Below are positions 5,464-6,611 of a DNA stretch of 6,611 nt, one piece after another. Each line of letters starts with the position of its first letter. Position 1 is the stretch's first letter. Made by a program: the position numbers and the translations under genes. A model generated the notes under the pieces. That model had not been told where the DNA came from, made no database searches, and worked only from the letters and a program-made list of their open reading frames with translations. The stretch comes from Hyphomicrobiales bacterium (GTDB lineage: Bacteria; Pseudomonadota; Alphaproteobacteria; Rhizobiales; Xanthobacteraceae), in contig JACQTM010000143.1 in NCBI GenBank assembly GCA_016210825.1, positions 1 through 6,611 on the forward strand, given 5' to 3'.

Positions 5464-6611
5464 ATGCGTACCGAACAGGCCCGCCCCGTCCGCTTGCAGG
5501 ATTATCGCCCGCCCGACTGGCTGGTGGAAACCGTCGATCTCGATGTCTCGCTCCATTCCACGGCGACGCGTGTCCGCACAACGCTTACATTGCGACCCAA
5601 CCCGCAAGCCGCGGCTCCAGCGCCGCTCGTTCTCGACGGCGACGGATTGAAGCTCGTCTCGTTAAGCATTGACGGCCTTACCCTGTCCCCGGACGCATTT
5701 TCGGCGACGCGCGACAATCTTACCGTCCCGCAGCCGCCGCAGCGGCCGTTTCAGCTTACAATCGAAACCGAGATCGATCCCTCGGCGAACACACAATTGA
5801 TGGGCCTCTATCGCTCGAACGGCACCTACTGTACCCAATGCGAGGCCGAGGGCTTTCGCCGCATTACCTATTTTCCCGATCGTCCCGACGTAATGGCGGT
5901 CTACACAACGCGGATCGAAGCGGTCAAAGCCGAAGCACCCGTTCTGCTTGCCAACGGAAATCTGTTGGAAGGGGGTGAACTCGCCGGCGGCCGGCACTAC
6001 GCCATATGGCGCGATCCTTTCCCAAAGCCATCTTATCTTTTCGCTTTGATCGGTGGAAATCTCGCCAGTGTCGAAGACCGCTTCACTACGATGTCCGGGC
6101 GCGAAGTGGCGTTGCGAATCTATGTCGAGCCCGGCAAGCAGGATCGTTGCGACTACGCCATGGAGTCACTCAAACGCGCAATGCGCTGGGACGAACAAAC
6201 CTTCGGACGCGAATACGACCTCGACATCTTCATGATCGTCGCTGTATCCGACTTCAACATGGGTGCAATGGAGAATAAGGGGCTCAATATTTTCAACGAC
6301 AGATATGTGCTGGCGAGCCCGGAGACCGCGACTGATGGCGATTTTGCTGCGATCGAAGCGATCATCGCGCACGAGTACTTCCATAACTGGACCGGCAATC
6401 GCATCACCTGTCGCGATTGGTTTCAGCTCTGCCTCAAGGAAGGTTTGACGGTTTTTCGCGATCAGGAATTCACCGCGGATGCGCGTTCGCGCCCGGTCAA
6501 GCGCATCGCCGATGTGCGCGCACTACGCGCGCATCAATTCGTAGAGGATGCGGGGCCCCTCGCTCACTCGGTGCGGCCGCAAATCTATCACGAGATCAAC
6601 AACTTCTACAC
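5464..6611 (+). CDS. pepN: Aminopeptidase N, M1 family (partial, 3' end outside window)
   Basis: PepN is a cytoplasmic zinc metallopeptidase that removes N-terminal residues from peptides in late protein turnover. The window holds 382 full codons of an enzyme of about 870-880 residues, with no internal stop. The N-terminal beta domain carries YCTQCEAEGFRRITYFPDRP (122-141), where Gln125 and Glu127 match substrate-binding Gln119 and Glu121 of E. coli. GAMEN lies at 267-271. The zinc site is HEYFH (His303, catalytic Glu304, His307) plus Glu326 in LKEGLT. All match E. coli PepN at a constant offset of +6, so the catalytic tyrosine (E. coli Tyr381) should be residue 387, just past the edge. The ATG at 5464 is preceded by GAGGGA, about 12 bases away, a slightly long spacing. 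No longer in-frame start is apparent. Confidence 0.96.
   Translation, partial: MRTEQARPVRLQDYRPPDWLVETVDLDVSLHSTATRVRTTLTLRPNPQAAAPAPLVLDGDGLKLVSLSIDGLTLSPDAFSATRDNLTVPQPPQRPFQLTIETEIDPSANTQLMGLYRSNGTYCTQCEAEGFRRITYFPDRPDVMAVYTTRIEAVKAEAPVLLANGNLLEGGELAGGRHYAIWRDPFPKPSYLFALIGGNLASVEDRFTTMSGREVALRIYVEPGKQDRCDYAMESLKRAMRWDEQTFGREYDLDIFMIVAVSDFNMGAMENKGLNIFNDRYVLASPETATDGDFAAIEAIIAHEYFHNWTGNRITCRDWFQLCLKEGLTVFRDQEFTADARSRPVKRIADVRALRAHQFVEDAGPLAHSVRPQIYHEINNFY

Overview
The window looks like a piece of an alphaproteobacterial chromosome, probably of the Rhizobiales. That placement is inferred from moderately high GC, codon use and the character of the DusA, PepN and zinc-ADH sequences; no marker gene fixes it. 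Coding density is very high. There is no tRNA, rRNA, CRISPR, transposase or integrase, and no gene-free stretch longer than about 80 bases.

Left part (1-1012). The window opens with the last 27 codons of a membrane protein read rightwards. It is followed 4 bases later by a 106-residue two-helix membrane protein of unknown function. A possible 61-residue membrane protein lies tail to tail with it on the minus strand. Next comes a short intergenic stretch carrying a 13-bp tandem repeat, then an amino-terminally short universal stress protein. By eye this part is less GC-rich than the rest and has the least recognisable genes.

Middle (1054-4396). A leftward pair encodes tRNA-dihydrouridine synthase A (dusA) and, 34 bases downstream, a TauE/SafE-type permease. 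Divergent from dusA, only 42 bases away, is a cation diffusion facilitator (CDF). It is about 160 residues longer than the classical family because the usual C-terminal cytoplasmic domain appears three times. This is the most interesting object in the window. The membrane site has the His-Asp/His-Asp pattern of zinc-selective members. The metal-ligand histidines expected in the cytoplasmic domain are absent from copy 1, mostly present in copy 2 and complete in copy 3.

Right part (4393-6611). A leftward zinc-dependent alcohol dehydrogenase has a stop codon interleaved with that of the CDF gene. Divergent from it is the first 382 codons of aminopeptidase N (pepN), cut by the window edge just before the expected transition-state tyrosine.

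Most genes are independent housekeeping or transport functions rather than one pathway. The only likely transcription units are the membrane-protein pair at the left end and dusA with its permease. No defence, mobile or secondary-metabolite system is visible.
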